A DNA stretch of 56,657 nt from Prevotella sp. UBA1378 (GCA_002305505.1 DBRC01000040.1:1-56657), one strand, 5' to 3'. Shown: positions 1-10,955, counted from the first letter of the stretch. Notes: generated by a model not told the origin, from the letters alone. Translations and numbers: made by a program.

Positions 1-11
1 ACATCACTCAT
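1..11 (-). CDS. mutL: MutL, first codons only (partial)
   Basis: Only the first three codons and part of a fourth are visible, reading Met-Ser-Asp-Val on the minus strand before the window ends. A good ribosome-binding stretch (AAAGGAACG) sits just upstream of the ATG. Bacteroidales MutL proteins commonly begin MSDV, and this position, downstream of the OstA-like gene and the roughly 100-residue membrane protein, is where mutL lies in related genomes. The call rests on these residues and on synteny, so it is an inference; the rest of the gene is outside the window. Confidence 0.5.
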
Positions 12-39
12 ATCGTTCCTTTATCCTTTACTCTTAACC

Positions 40-339
40 TCAAAACACCAATAACCCGTTAATCCAAAACAAGCCCAGCAACAATACGGTTACCAACACC
101 GCCACGCCGATATACAGCGGGGGAAAGCCATCTGCCCCTTTCTCTTTCTTCCGGTGCAGATGACTGGTGCCTTGCACAAATCTGCCGCGCAGGTTTTCCG
201 GGTGGCATTCTCCCGGCGGAAGCATGCCCAGCTCCCGTTTGGCTTTTTCCTCTATCGCGCCCAGACGTTCCTTCCGCTCGTCCACATAGATGTACAGATG
301 ATGGAATTTCCGTGGGCGGCGATGTCCGAACATGCTCAT
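40..339 (-). CDS. Small conserved membrane protein, unknown function
   Basis: A 99-residue protein with a basic, His-rich N-terminus (residues 5-16), a charged middle, and one C-terminal transmembrane helix (about residues 75-97). Its start overlaps the stop of the upstream OstA-like gene by 4 bp, which suggests translational coupling, and mutL appears to follow it. Proteins of this size lie in the same place in other Bacteroidales genomes, but I know of no assigned function. The single C-terminal anchor with a cytoplasmic N-terminal domain is inferred from the positive charges before the helix. Confidence 0.75.
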   Translation of the reverse strand: MSMFGHRRPRKFHHLYIYVDERKERLGAIEEKAKRELGMLPPGECHPENLRGRFVQGTSHLHRKKEKGADGFPPLYIGVAVLVTVLLLGLFWINGLLVF

Positions 340-2066
340 GAACCAGCCTCCTGCTGCCGTTCATGGGAAACAGTATCATCAGGCGGCATCCCGCCCTGCG
401 GTTTCGCCGCTTTGCCCAATACCCTGACGGGAATTTCCCTGCGTTTCACCTCTTTGAGCTCCGTACCCTGCTTTTTGGGCCGCCAGTTGAACACGTCGCC
501 CTTATCAAGAGGGCGCACATAATCGAACCATGCAAAGGACGGAAGGAATTTCTTCTCGGGCGGAATCTGCGACATCGGGTACAGTGTGCCTTCGGCCTTC
601 GGCATCCATATCTTCTTCATCTTCCTGTTTTCCAGATACATCTTCATCATACTGGTTTCCGTATAATTCAGGCCTATCAGCGTACTGTCGCTGTCGTCTA
701 CCGGATAGTAAACCACCTGCACGTTGTCGATGGCATGCCCCTCGCGGATTTCACCTTTCACAAAATAGGAAACCATCTCCTTCGATGCCACTTGGTTGTA
801 ATGCACCGTATCGGGCATCTGCTCAACCGAAAGGGCCTGCCCGATGACATGGGCCCGGTTGATGGTAGAATCCTTCATGTACACTTTTATCACCTCGCCC
901 AGAAGCTGCTGCTGCTGGTTCCACACTATCGGGTCGCGGTACATCGTCATGCACGAGTCCTTCGTATCATACACCAGCGAGTCGCACACGGCCTGTACAT
1001 CAATACGGTATGCGCGGACCTTATTATAGGCATGTATCTTCCGGTACACCGAATCGGTATTGATATTGAACGTGAAGATTTTGAATGTATCGGCATGCAT
1101 GTACAACGAGTCCTTTTGCGAATAGTCGATGACCAAGGCCTTCTTCGTGGCCATGGCATACCCTGTCTGCTCGTTGTAATAGCAATAATCGCCGGTCATC
1201 ATGTTCTTGTTGGTACTGTCCGTATATACCACATTGCGGAAAGCCTCACTGGCACCGTTCTTGCTGTCGTGGTAAACACTGTCGCCCACCATGCGCCGCC
1301 CCTTATCGTTCAGTACGGAGCGCCCGAACAACCGGGCACGTTCCTTATCCGTTTCGTAATAGCCGTCCTCGGTATAAATCCGGCTGGAGCCCGACTTAAT
1401 ATGCGACGGGCCAATGACATGCGCCAGCGACTTACCTGTATCATAATACAAGGTATCCGTAGTGAGATAGAACTTTTTATCGCGCAAGCGCACGTCGTAA
1501 TTGAATACTGCCATCTTCGTCGCCGTGTTGTACTCGCCCCAGTCGGATGTCAACACGCTGCCCTTATCCACCAGTTTTCCGCCTTCGAAGAAGTAGCCGT
1601 AATTATACAGCCGGTCATAATCAAGACTGTCGGTATAAAGCGTCGACTTGCGGTGCTTCAGCACGACGTTATACCGCGCGCGGGCTATCTGTCCGTTACC
1701 GTCGTAATAAGCATAGTCGCTGAACAGCGAAAGCGTATCTCCCTGATACATCTTCACACGCCCGAAGGCCTCAAACGAGTTGGAGGCCTCATAGAAATAA
1801 GCACTGTCGCAAAACAACTTGGCACCGCTGTGCCTGAACTGCACCCTACCGTTCAGTATCTGCGCTTCAGGATTGCGGAACTGGTCGTAACGCAGCACAT
1901 CCGCATGCACCAAATAAACCCGGTCATCCTTGGGTTTTGCCTTTGCCCCCCGCTTCTTTGCCGAGAATACCGATGGGGTGGCGCATAGCCCAAACAGGCA
2001 TAGAACCAATATCATTTTGATTCCATGCCCGCCGTAGTTCTTCCTTATCGTTGCCCCTTCCGTCAT
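336..2066 (-). CDS. OstA/LptA-like lipopolysaccharide transport protein
   Basis: A 576-residue protein with an N-terminal hydrophobic signal (about residues 17-36) followed by a long run of beta-jellyroll repeats in which Tyr-Tyr-Asp and Asp-Ser-Tyr motifs recur (for example SDYAYYDGNG and SLDYDRLYNYGYFFEGGK). This is the pattern of the OstA-like N-terminal fold in LptA and LptD, which carries lipopolysaccharide across the periplasm. It is far longer than E. coli LptA (about 185 aa) and lacks the C-terminal barrel of LptD, so it is best called OstA-like. It overlaps the SurA-like gene upstream and the small membrane protein downstream by 4 bp each, so these genes form one envelope-biogenesis operon. 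Confidence 0.88.
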   Translation of the reverse strand: MTEGATIRKNYGGHGIKMILVLCLFGLCATPSVFSAKKRGAKAKPKDDRVYLVHADVLRYDQFRNPEAQILNGRVQFRHSGAKLFCDSAYFYEASNSFEAFGRVKMYQGDTLSLFSDYAYYDGNGQIARARYNVVLKHRKSTLYTDSLDYDRLYNYGYFFEGGKLVDKGSVLTSDWGEYNTATKMAVFNYDVRLRDKKFYLTTDTLYYDTGKSLAHVIGPSHIKSGSSRIYTEDGYYETDKERARLFGRSVLNDKGRRMVGDSVYHDSKNGASEAFRNVVYTDSTNKNMMTGDYCYYNEQTGYAMATKKALVIDYSQKDSLYMHADTFKIFTFNINTDSVYRKIHAYNKVRAYRIDVQAVCDSLVYDTKDSCMTMYRDPIVWNQQQQLLGEVIKVYMKDSTINRAHVIGQALSVEQMPDTVHYNQVASKEMVSYFVKGEIREGHAIDNVQVVYYPVDDSDSTLIGLNYTETSMMKMYLENRKMKKIWMPKAEGTLYPMSQIPPEKKFLPSFAWFDYVRPLDKGDVFNWRPKKQGTELKEVKRREIPVRVLGKAAKPQGGMPPDDTVSHERQQEAGS

Positions 2067-3463
2067 TTAATCCAGCCTTGATACTCGAATTGGCAATCCT
2101 TATACCTGTCGCTCAAGCGGACGTACGTAGCCTTTATCTTATCCACCACCCATTGGTGCAGCTTCTCCTCCCGCCGTTTTTTCAGAACCACTTCCTTCAT
2201 CACCTGGAAATCCTCGGTAATCGTGGCCTTATGCCCATCGACACGGCTCTTCAGCTTAGCAATAGCGCAAACGGTCTTACCGCGGTCGTTAATCATCTCG
2301 AACGGGCGGGAAATCTGTCCCACCTTCATCGTGTCAACCACTTTTGCCACCTCGGGCGGCAAATCCTGCATCCTGAATTTCGACGTACGCGCATTGCCCG
2401 AGGAATTAGCCATCAGCCCATGGTTGTTGCGCGTGTCCTTATCGTCCGATATCGCCGTAGCGCCTTGTTCAAACGTAAACTTGTTCCCGACAATGTCTGC
2501 CCGGATAGAATCCAAGCGGGCCAAAGCCTTGGAAACGGTTTCTTCCGCCACCAACGGTTTGCGGAGGATGTGGCGCACTTTCACCTTGTCACCGCGCTTG
2601 TCTATCAACTGAATGATATGGAATCCGAACTCCGACTCCACGATCTTCGATATCTTCTTCGGGTCGGTCAGGTTAAAGGCTACGTTGGCGAATGCCGGGT
2701 CGAGCATGCCGCGCCCCATATAATCCATCTCGCCGCCCCTGCGCGACGAACCCGGGTCTTCGGAATAAAGGCGTGCCAGAGTAGAGAACGACGATTCCCC
2801 CTTGTTCACACGGTCGGTATAATCGCGCAGTTCTTCCTTTACCCGGTTAATTTCCTCCTGGCTGACCCGCGGGGTCTGACAGATAATCTGCACCTCCACT
2901 TCCGTCGGTACAAACGGTATGCTGTCGGCCGGCATGTCCTTGAAGTAGCGGCGCACCTCGGCTGGCGATACCGCAAGGTCGGACACGATTTTTTCCCTCA
3001 TTTTATCCGTCAGTTGCCGGTCGCGCAGTGCATCGCGCAACTCATTGCGTATCTGGCTTATGCTCTCGCGCTTGTATTCTTCCAACTTCTCGCGCGAGCC
3101 GACCATCTGAATCCAATATTCCAGCTGTTGCTCTACCCGCGCCGATACTTCGCTCTCCGTCACCTCCACGCTGTCGATGGCGGCCTGATGAAGGAACAGT
3201 TTCTGAACTGCCAACTGCTCGGGTATTGCACAGTCGGGGTCGCCCTTCCACTTGATGCCTTCCTGTTCCCCCTGCAGCCGCATGGTCTCCACGTCCGACT
3301 TCAAGATGGCTTCGTCGCCGACCACCCATATCACCTCGTCGACAATGCTTTCTTGCTGTATCGTTTTATCCCCGCCGTCTTGTTGCCCTTGTGCTATCGC
3401 CGGAAAGCCGCCCATAGGCAGCAGCGCCAACATTCCCAGACGGATGATGCTTGTTTTTCTCAT
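2063..3463 (-). CDS. SurA-like periplasmic peptidyl-prolyl isomerase
   Basis: A 466-residue exported protein: signal peptide (residues 1-24), SurA-N-like helical chaperone region (about 40-170), then parvulin-type rotamase sequence. The first rotamase shows the family pattern FSTLARLYSEDPGSSRRGGEMDY followed by a GFHIIQL strand (split here for length); a second, weaker repeat begins at VKVRHILRKP. SurA-type proteins chaperone outer-membrane proteins in the periplasm. The gene lies 10 bp downstream of a second parvulin and overlaps the OstA-like gene by 4 bp, so chaperone and lipopolysaccharide transport factors are co-expressed. Confidence 0.9.
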   Translation of the reverse strand: MRKTSIIRLGMLALLPMGGFPAIAQGQQDGGDKTIQQESIVDEVIWVVGDEAILKSDVETMRLQGEQEGIKWKGDPDCAIPEQLAVQKLFLHQAAIDSVEVTESEVSARVEQQLEYWIQMVGSREKLEEYKRESISQIRNELRDALRDRQLTDKMREKIVSDLAVSPAEVRRYFKDMPADSIPFVPTEVEVQIICQTPRVSQEEINRVKEELRDYTDRVNKGESSFSTLARLYSEDPGSSRRGGEMDYMGRGMLDPAFANVAFNLTDPKKISKIVESEFGFHIIQLIDKRGDKVKVRHILRKPLVAEETVSKALARLDSIRADIVGNKFTFEQGATAISDDKDTRNNHGLMANSSGNARTSKFRMQDLPPEVAKVVDTMKVGQISRPFEMINDRGKTVCAIAKLKSRVDGHKATITEDFQVMKEVVLKKRREEKLHQWVVDKIKATYVRLSDRYKDCQFEYQGWIK

Positions 3464-3473
3464 CTACGCTATA

Positions 3474-4958
3474 TTAATGTTTATTTACCGTCTTCAGTAC
3501 CTCCTTATCCACTTCGAAGGCATATTTCTTGCGCAATTCGCTTACCCATTGCTTTTCAAGCATTTCCTGGTAATCGGCCGTCACCAGACCGCGCACATCA
3601 GTATAATCTTCCGGCCCTTTCTTCAACAGCTTTCCATAAGTGGCGTCAATGGGGTATCCCTTCACTTCCGTCACCGTCGTATCTTTCTTGAACACATCGC
3701 GGTCGATCAGCGCATTGTCACCTTTTTTAAAGATGCCCTTCTCTACCCGGATACGGATGACGGAGTCGTTATTGAAAGCTTTACGCAACGCGTCGGCCCA
3801 ATCGTCGAACTTCAGGTTCTTCACACAGTCCTTCACGCCTTTCACGTCTTCCTGATTCTTCACATGATAAGCCATGCCCTTGAAACGCGGTTCGCTCCAG
3901 TTGTATTTCTTCTTGTTCTTCTTAAAGAAAGCCTCCAGTGCCGCATCGTCCTTCGCTGCATCCTCCCATACCGTGCGGTTGCTGATTTCATACAGCAACA
4001 GTCCGTCGTGGTATTCGCGTATCAGGTTCTTCAGGTCAGGGTCAAGAGCCTGCATCGAGTCGGCGCGTGCATCCATGATCTGCTCCTTCGTCAGTTTTCC
4101 TCCCGACTGTTTCACCATGTCTTCAATCTTCTGTCCGGCAATTTGCTCGCGGATATTGCGCTGCTCGATGAATTTCAGGATATTCTCGCGGTGGAAATCG
4201 AACGGTTCGAGCTGCTTGCGGTCCTTCATCAAGATGATGTGGTAACCGGCCGGCGAGAGCACGGGCTTGCTCGTCTCCCCAGCCTTCAGGGCAAAGGCTG
4301 CGTCCTCAAACTCTTTCAGCGTCTGATTGCGCTGTACCCACCCTATTTGCCCGCCGTTACGTGCCGACCCCATATCCTGCGACACTTTCTGGGCAAGTTC
4401 GGCAAAATCGGCCCCTTTCTTCAGCGCATTATACACCGAGTCGATCCGCTGCTTGGCCTTATCCTGTTCTTCCTGCGTAGCCTTCTGCCCCACATGCAGG
4501 AAGATATGCGCCGGAAGGATCAGTCCGTCCGGCCCGATGTTCTTCTTCGTGCTTTCATAAATCCGCTTTGCCTCCGCCTCGATGTCGGCATCGCTCACAA
4601 GCGACGGGCGGATTTGCTGGTCGCGGTATTGCGCAAACTCGTTTTTAAACGAGGTCAGCGTATCGAGCTTCGCATCAAGGGCAGCTGCCACTTTCAACTT
4701 ATAATTAATGAACAAGTCGACATACTCATCGACCGTCTTCTTGTCGATGACACCTTCCGAGTTGTTCTTATTGTAGGAATACTCGAATTCAGAACGCAGC
4801 ACCGGCTGCCCATTGATGGTCATAATCACAGGGTCAACGCCCTGCGCAGCCGCGTCGCTGACGGCAAACGGAGAATGGAGAATGGGGAATTGCATAAGCA
4901 CCGCCCACGATATCAACCCTACTCTCTTATTTACATTAATATATTTCATGCTGATCAT
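3474..4958 (-). CDS. Second parvulin-type peptidyl-prolyl isomerase
   Basis: A 494-residue exported protein with an N-terminal hydrophobic signal and a clear PpiC rotamase in the middle, including the stretch SQDMGSARNGGQIGW and then GYHIILMKDRK. A SurA-N-like helical region precedes it and a long alpha/beta tail follows. The start could be the first Met or the Met three codons later (4949); the second gives a more usual signal peptide. The signal region contains an odd simple repeat at DNA level (see findings). It lies between guaB and the SurA-like gene with 14 and 10 bp gaps, which is conserved Bacteroidales synteny. Confidence 0.9.
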   Translation of the reverse strand: MISMKYINVNKRVGLISWAVLMQFPILHSPFAVSDAAAQGVDPVIMTINGQPVLRSEFEYSYNKNNSEGVIDKKTVDEYVDLFINYKLKVAAALDAKLDTLTSFKNEFAQYRDQQIRPSLVSDADIEAEAKRIYESTKKNIGPDGLILPAHIFLHVGQKATQEEQDKAKQRIDSVYNALKKGADFAELAQKVSQDMGSARNGGQIGWVQRNQTLKEFEDAAFALKAGETSKPVLSPAGYHIILMKDRKQLEPFDFHRENILKFIEQRNIREQIAGQKIEDMVKQSGGKLTKEQIMDARADSMQALDPDLKNLIREYHDGLLLYEISNRTVWEDAAKDDAALEAFFKKNKKKYNWSEPRFKGMAYHVKNQEDVKGVKDCVKNLKFDDWADALRKAFNNDSVIRIRVEKGIFKKGDNALIDRDVFKKDTTVTEVKGYPIDATYGKLLKKGPEDYTDVRGLVTADYQEMLEKQWVSELRKKYAFEVDKEVLKTVNKH

Positions 4959-4972
4959 GCTGTCTTAAGTTA

Positions 4973-6454
4973 TTAGTCGTTCGGCCGCGAATAGTTAGGC
5001 GCTTCGCTGGTAATCGTAATGTCGTGCGGATGGCTCTCCATTACGCCGGCATTGGTGATGCGGGTAAACTTGGCATCATGCAAAAGGCCGATGGTCGATG
5101 CGCCGCAGTAGCCCATGCCCGACCGCAGGCCGCCTACGAGCTGGTAAATCACCTCCTGCACCGTACCCTTGTAAGGCACACGCCCTGCGATGCCCTCCGG
5201 CACCAGTTTCTTCATATCCTTTGTCCCGGCTTGGAAATAACGGTCCTTCGAACCGTTCTCCATCGCTTCGAGCGAACCCATTCCACGGTAGCTCTTAAAC
5301 TTACGCCCGTTGAAGATGATGGTATCGCCGGGGCTTTCCTCCGTTCCGGCTACCAACGAGCCAATCATCACGCAGCTGCCGCCGGCAGCGATGGCTTTCA
5401 CGATATCGCCCGAATAGCGCAGGCCGCCGTCGGCAATCAACGGGACACCTGTCCCCTTCAATGTGCTGTACACATCATATACGGCACTGAGCTGCGGAAC
5501 GCCTACGCCGGCTACCACCCGGGTGGTGCAGATAGAGCCGGGCCCGATGCCCACCTTGACGGCGTCGGCACCGTTGTCGACCAGCATCTTGGCCGCTGCG
5601 CCCGTAGCCACATTGCCCACCACGATGTCTACCCGCGGGAAAGCAGCTTTCGCCTCTATAAGTTTTTCCATCACCGACTTGGAGTGCCCGTGCGCCGTAT
5701 CGATTACGATGGCGTCGGCGCCGGCGTCGACCAATGCCTGCATGCGTTCGAGCGTATCTGCCGTGACGCCTACGCCGGCAGCTACGCGCAGGCGGCCTTT
5801 CTCGTCCTTACATGCCATTGGCTTATCCTTTGCCTTGGTGATGTCCTTATATGTAATCAGCCCCACCAGGCGGTTCTCCTTGTCCACCACCGGCAGTTTC
5901 TCGATTTTATTCTCCTGCAGTATCTGTGCTGCCGCCGTCAGGTCGGTCTGCTGGTGCGTCGTCACCAGTTTCTCCTTCGTCATCACGTCATCTATCGTCT
6001 TCTCCAGGCGGCGTTCAAAGCGGAGGTCGCGGTTGGTGACGATGCCCACCAGGTGGTTCTCGTCGTCAACGACGGGGATTCCGCCGATATGGTATTCGGC
6101 CATCATGTCGAGCGCATCCTGCACGGTCGAACCGCGGCGGATGGTCACCGGGTCGTAGATCATGCCGTTCTCGGCACGCTTCACGATTGCCACCTGGCGT
6201 GCCTGTTCTTCTATCGACATATTCTTGTGAATCACACCGATACCCCCTTCGCGCGCAATGGCGATAGCCATCTGCGATTCTGTTACGGTGTCCATTGCCG
6301 CGGTGACGAAAGGCACGTTCAACTCGATATTACGAGAGAATTTTGTTTTCAGTTCCACGGTTTTAGGCAGCACTTCCGAATAAGCGGGTATTAACAGGAC
6401 GTCGTCAAAAGTCAAACCGTCCATCACGATTTTATCTGCAATAAAAGATGACAT
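4973..6454 (-). CDS. guaB: Inosine-5'-monophosphate dehydrogenase
   Basis: GuaB oxidises IMP to XMP with NAD, the committed step of guanine nucleotide synthesis. The 493-residue length is normal. It starts with the typical LTFDDVLLIPAYSEVLP motif, carries two CBS domains (about residues 95-210), and has the catalytic loop GPGSICTTR with its cysteine near residue 307, followed by the flap region with YRGMGS. A TAnnTTTG promoter element lies about 30 bp upstream, so transcription of the guaB, isomerase and OstA genes probably starts here. Identity is secure. Confidence 0.98.
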   Translation of the reverse strand: MSSFIADKIVMDGLTFDDVLLIPAYSEVLPKTVELKTKFSRNIELNVPFVTAAMDTVTESQMAIAIAREGGIGVIHKNMSIEEQARQVAIVKRAENGMIYDPVTIRRGSTVQDALDMMAEYHIGGIPVVDDENHLVGIVTNRDLRFERRLEKTIDDVMTKEKLVTTHQQTDLTAAAQILQENKIEKLPVVDKENRLVGLITYKDITKAKDKPMACKDEKGRLRVAAGVGVTADTLERMQALVDAGADAIVIDTAHGHSKSVMEKLIEAKAAFPRVDIVVGNVATGAAAKMLVDNGADAVKVGIGPGSICTTRVVAGVGVPQLSAVYDVYSTLKGTGVPLIADGGLRYSGDIVKAIAAGGSCVMIGSLVAGTEESPGDTIIFNGRKFKSYRGMGSLEAMENGSKDRYFQAGTKDMKKLVPEGIAGRVPYKGTVQEVIYQLVGGLRSGMGYCGASTIGLLHDAKFTRITNAGVMESHPHDITITSEAPNYSRPND

Positions 6455-6482
6455 AAAATGATACTTTTTAAATTATTGCGTG

Positions 6483-6490
6483 CAAATTTA
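6483..6490 (-). promoter_or_regulatory. Bacteroidetes -7 promoter element for guaB
   Basis: On the minus strand the sequence reads TAAATTTG, a perfect match to TAnnTTTG, the -7 element recognised by the Bacteroidetes primary sigma factor. It lies about 30 bp upstream of the guaB start. I see no convincing -33 TTTG at the usual 19-21 bp spacing. Confidence 0.6.
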
Positions 6491-6592
6491 CTTCTTTTTT
6501 CCCACAAAAGCACCGTCTTTCCGCAAATTATTCGCGAATTAATACGATTTAACAGGCACCGGAACGGCAGGTGCACCCATGCCCTCTTCCCG

Positions 6593-8782
6593 TCAGTTGG
6601 CCATCTCCGAGATGAACTTAATCCGCACGAGCCTTATCTCGTCTTCCGAGTAATCCTCCCCCAGTTCGGCAATGGCCGTTTCAAGGTCGTCGGTATCGCT
6701 TTCGCTGAAATAGCCGTAGATGTCATCGACATGGTCTTCGTCCATCACGTCCTCAAGGAAATAATCGATGTTCAGCTTGGTGCCGCTATATACGATGGCC
6801 TCCACCTCATCAAGCAAGTCTTCAAAGTCGATGCCCTGCGCATTGGCGATATCGTCGAGGGCGATTTGCCGGTCGATGCTCTGTATGATTTTCACTTTCA
6901 GCATCGATTTCTTCGCCACGGTGCGCACGCGCAGGTCGGCCTGCCTCACGATATCGTTCTCCTCGCAGTAACGCTTTATCAAGTCGACAAACTCCTTGGC
7001 ATACGTCTGCTTGATTTTCCCCTCGCCTACGCCTTGGATATTCTTCAGTTCTTCGAGTGTCACAGGATAGTCGGTCGCCATTTGCTCGAGCGATACATCC
7101 TGGAAGATAACGTACGGCGGCCGCTCCATTTTCTTCGACACCTTCTTGCGCAAGTCTTTCAGCATCGAATAGAGTGCCGGGTCGAGTGCGCAGGTACCTC
7201 CCTCATGCACCATCTCGTCTTCCTCCTCTTCATTAAATTCCTTGTCTTCAACAATCATAAACGATTTAGGTTTTTTCAGAAATTTCTTCCCCTCGGCCGT
7301 GATTTTCAACAGCCCGTAATTCTCCACGTCCTTTTTCAAGTATCCTGCGATAAGTGCCTGCCGGATGACAGGATTCCATATTTTCTCGTCCACGTCTTCG
7401 CCTGCGCCGAATTCCTCCAGCTCCTGATGTTTATGCGCGGTGATTTCCGCGGTTTCTTTCCCCATGACGAAGTCGATGACATAGTCGCTGCGGAAGTTTT
7501 CCTTAATGGCTGCAATAGCGTTGAGCACGATGACCAGCCACTGCCTGGCCTCTATCTTCTTCTTCGGATGCAGGCAGTTGTCGCAGTTGCTGCAGTTGTC
7601 CTTTTCGTATATCTCGCCGAAATAATGGAGCAGCATCTTGCGGCGGCACACGCTGGTCTCGGCATAGGCGGCCGTTTCCTGCAACAGCTGGCGGCCGATG
7701 TCCTGTTCGGCCACCGGCTTGCCTTCCATGAACTTATCGAGTTTCTGCAGGTCTTTGTTCGAGTAGAACGTGATGCACAGCCCCTCGCCGCCATCGCGCC
7801 CGGAGCGGCCCGTCTCCTGATAATAGCCCTCCAGGCTCTTGGGGATGTCGTAATGGATGACGAAGCGCACGTCGGGCTTGTCGATGCCCATCCCGAAAGC
7901 GATGGTCGCCACGATGACATCGATTTTCTCCATCAGGAAGTCATCCTGCGTCTGCGAACGGGTGGCCGAATCGAGGCCGGCATGATAGGCTGCCGCCTTG
8001 ATGTCGTTGGCCCTCAATACGGCAGCCAGCTCCTCCACTTTCTTCCGCGACAGGCAGTAGATGATGCCGCTCTTGCCCGTATGTTGCTTGATAAACTTGA
8101 TTATCTGCTTATCGGTGTCGTCATCGCCCTTCTTCTGGCGCACTTCATAATAAAGGTTGGGGCGGTTGAACGAACTTTTAAACTCGATGGCATCGAGGAT
8201 GCCGAGGTTTTTCTTGATGTCCGTGCGCACCTTGTCGGTGGCCGTAGCCGTCAGCGCGATAACCGGCGACTTGCCTATCTCGTTGATAATCGGCCGTATG
8301 CGGCGGTACTCGGGACGGAAGTCGTGCCCCCACTCCGAGATACAATGAGCCTCGTCGATGGCATAGAACGATATTTTCACTGTTTTCAGGAAGTCGACGT
8401 TGTCTTCCTTCGTCAGCGATTCGGGAGCCACGTACAACAGTTTCGTGCGCCCCGAGCGGATATCGGCTTTCACCTGGTCGACGGCCGCTTTGTTCAGCGA
8501 TGAGTTCAGGTAATGGGCCACGCCCTCCACCTCGCTCAGGTTGCTGATGACGTCCACCTGGTTCTTCATCAGCGCTATCAGCGGCGAAATCACGATGGCC
8601 GTACCTTCCATCAGCAGCGACGGCAACTGATAGCAAAGCGACTTGCCGCCCCCCGTAGGCATGAGCACGAACGTATCGTTGCCGTCGAGGACGTTGCGGA
8701 TTATCGCTTCTTGGTCGCCTTTGAACTTATCAAATCCGAAATATTTCTTTAATGCTTCTACAAGATTCACTTTGCCTTTCAT
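6593..8782 (-). CDS. recQ: ATP-dependent DNA helicase RecQ
   Basis: A 3'-5' DNA helicase of recombination and repair. It has the Walker A motif GGGKSLCYQLP, the DEAH box in AIDEAHCISEWGHDFRPEY, the motif VI region QETGRSGRDG, a RecQ-Ct zinc site with clustered cysteines (CRRKMLLHYFGE, then CSNCDNC), and an HRDC domain (about residues 530-610). At 729 residues it is longer than E. coli RecQ because of an acidic C-terminal tail of about 100 residues, which is usual for Bacteroidetes RecQ. It sits 37 bp downstream of clpX on the same strand. Confidence 0.97.
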   Translation of the reverse strand: MKGKVNLVEALKKYFGFDKFKGDQEAIIRNVLDGNDTFVLMPTGGGKSLCYQLPSLLMEGTAIVISPLIALMKNQVDVISNLSEVEGVAHYLNSSLNKAAVDQVKADIRSGRTKLLYVAPESLTKEDNVDFLKTVKISFYAIDEAHCISEWGHDFRPEYRRIRPIINEIGKSPVIALTATATDKVRTDIKKNLGILDAIEFKSSFNRPNLYYEVRQKKGDDDTDKQIIKFIKQHTGKSGIIYCLSRKKVEELAAVLRANDIKAAAYHAGLDSATRSQTQDDFLMEKIDVIVATIAFGMGIDKPDVRFVIHYDIPKSLEGYYQETGRSGRDGGEGLCITFYSNKDLQKLDKFMEGKPVAEQDIGRQLLQETAAYAETSVCRRKMLLHYFGEIYEKDNCSNCDNCLHPKKKIEARQWLVIVLNAIAAIKENFRSDYVIDFVMGKETAEITAHKHQELEEFGAGEDVDEKIWNPVIRQALIAGYLKKDVENYGLLKITAEGKKFLKKPKSFMIVEDKEFNEEEEDEMVHEGGTCALDPALYSMLKDLRKKVSKKMERPPYVIFQDVSLEQMATDYPVTLEELKNIQGVGEGKIKQTYAKEFVDLIKRYCEENDIVRQADLRVRTVAKKSMLKVKIIQSIDRQIALDDIANAQGIDFEDLLDEVEAIVYSGTKLNIDYFLEDVMDEDHVDDIYGYFSESDTDDLETAIAELGEDYSEDEIRLVRIKFISEMAN

Positions 8783-8819
8783 GTCTTATTATCTTAGTTT
8801 TAGGGGGCTGCACGGCATG

Positions 8820-10049
<1,230 letters not shown>

Positions 10050-10109
10050 CCTATTAGGGGTCTTACGGGCGGGCAGCCCGGAGGAGTTCCCGTTTTTCCG
10101 TAAGCGGAA

Positions 10110-10778
10110 TTATTCCTTTCTGGTTAATACTTGGTCTATCATCCCATACTCCTTGGCCTCGTCGGCGGTCATCCAGTAATTGCGGTCGGAATCGTTCCAA
10201 ACCTTGTCGAACGGCGTATGCGAGTGTTCCGAGATGATGGTGTATAGTTCTTTCTTGAACTTCATTATCTCCTTGGCCTCGATCTCGATGTCCGACGCCT
10301 GCCCCTGCACGCCGCCCAGCGGCTGGTGAATCATCACGCGGCTGTGGGTGAGCGCCGAGCGCTTTCCCTCCTGCCCGGCCACGAGCAGCACAGCACCCAT
10401 CGAGGCTGCCATGCCGGTACAGATGGTGGCTACGTCGCTCGAGATGAACTGCATCGTATCGTAAATGCCCAGGCCGGCCGTTACGCTGCCGCCGGGCGAG
10501 TTGATATAGATGGAGATGTCCTTACCCGAATCCACCGAGTCGAGGTAGAGCAGCTGGGCTTGCAGCGTATTGGCCGTATAGTCGTCGATTTGCGTCCCGA
10601 GGAAGATGATGCGGTCCATCATCAGGCGAGAGAACACGTCCATCTGCGTCACGTTCAGCTTGCGCTCCTCCAAGATATACGGATTAAGATACTGGGCCTG
10701 CGCGCTGATGACCTCGTCAAGCACGAGCCCGTTGACACCTAAATGCTTGGTAGCATATTTCCTAAAATCGTTGTTCAT
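10110..10778 (-). CDS. clpP: ClpP, proteolytic subunit
   Basis: Serine protease that forms the double-ring proteolytic chamber of ClpXP. The 222-residue length is normal. The nucleophile serine lies in TGMAASMGAVLL and the histidine in SRVMIHQPLGG; the glycine-rich SPGGSVTAG segment is present. The gene lies between tig and clpX on the same strand, with its own -7 element (10896-10903) in the tig-clpP gap. Confidence 0.98.
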   Translation of the reverse strand: MNNDFRKYATKHLGVNGLVLDEVISAQAQYLNPYILEERKLNVTQMDVFSRLMMDRIIFLGTQIDDYTANTLQAQLLYLDSVDSGKDISIYINSPGGSVTAGLGIYDTMQFISSDVATICTGMAASMGAVLLVAGQEGKRSALTHSRVMIHQPLGGVQGQASDIEIEAKEIMKFKKELYTIISEHSHTPFDKVWNDSDRNYWMTADEAKEYGMIDQVLTRKE

Positions 10779-10895
10779 ATTCTTTGTTCGTTTTTATATT
10801 CCTTCTTTTCATTCACAAGGTCTGAAAGGCACCGCCCCGCTCCCCGCAGGGTGCGAAATAAGGAGGTTACCGACCTTTTATTCTGTTCGTAGGAA

Positions 10896-10903
10896 CAAAG
10901 TTA
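10896..10903 (-). promoter_or_regulatory. Bacteroidetes -7 promoter element for clpP-clpX
   Basis: The minus strand reads TAACTTTG, an exact TAnnTTTG match, in the 177-bp gap between tig and clpP. It would give clpP a leader of roughly 110 nt and allow ClpP and ClpX to be controlled apart from trigger factor. A weak inverted repeat (ACCTC/GAGGT) followed by T-rich sequence just upstream may end the tig transcript. Confidence 0.5.
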
Positions 10904-10955
10904 ATAAAAAAAGTCGACAACCTCCTTATATCTGAGGTATTTTTTCAAAAAAAGA

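Noticed and set aside
2051..8503. Very long reading frames antisense to the SurA-like, isomerase, guaB and recQ genes
   Set aside because: They exactly oppose secure genes, have no start context or recognisable domains, and arise from GC-biased codon use in the sense genes.
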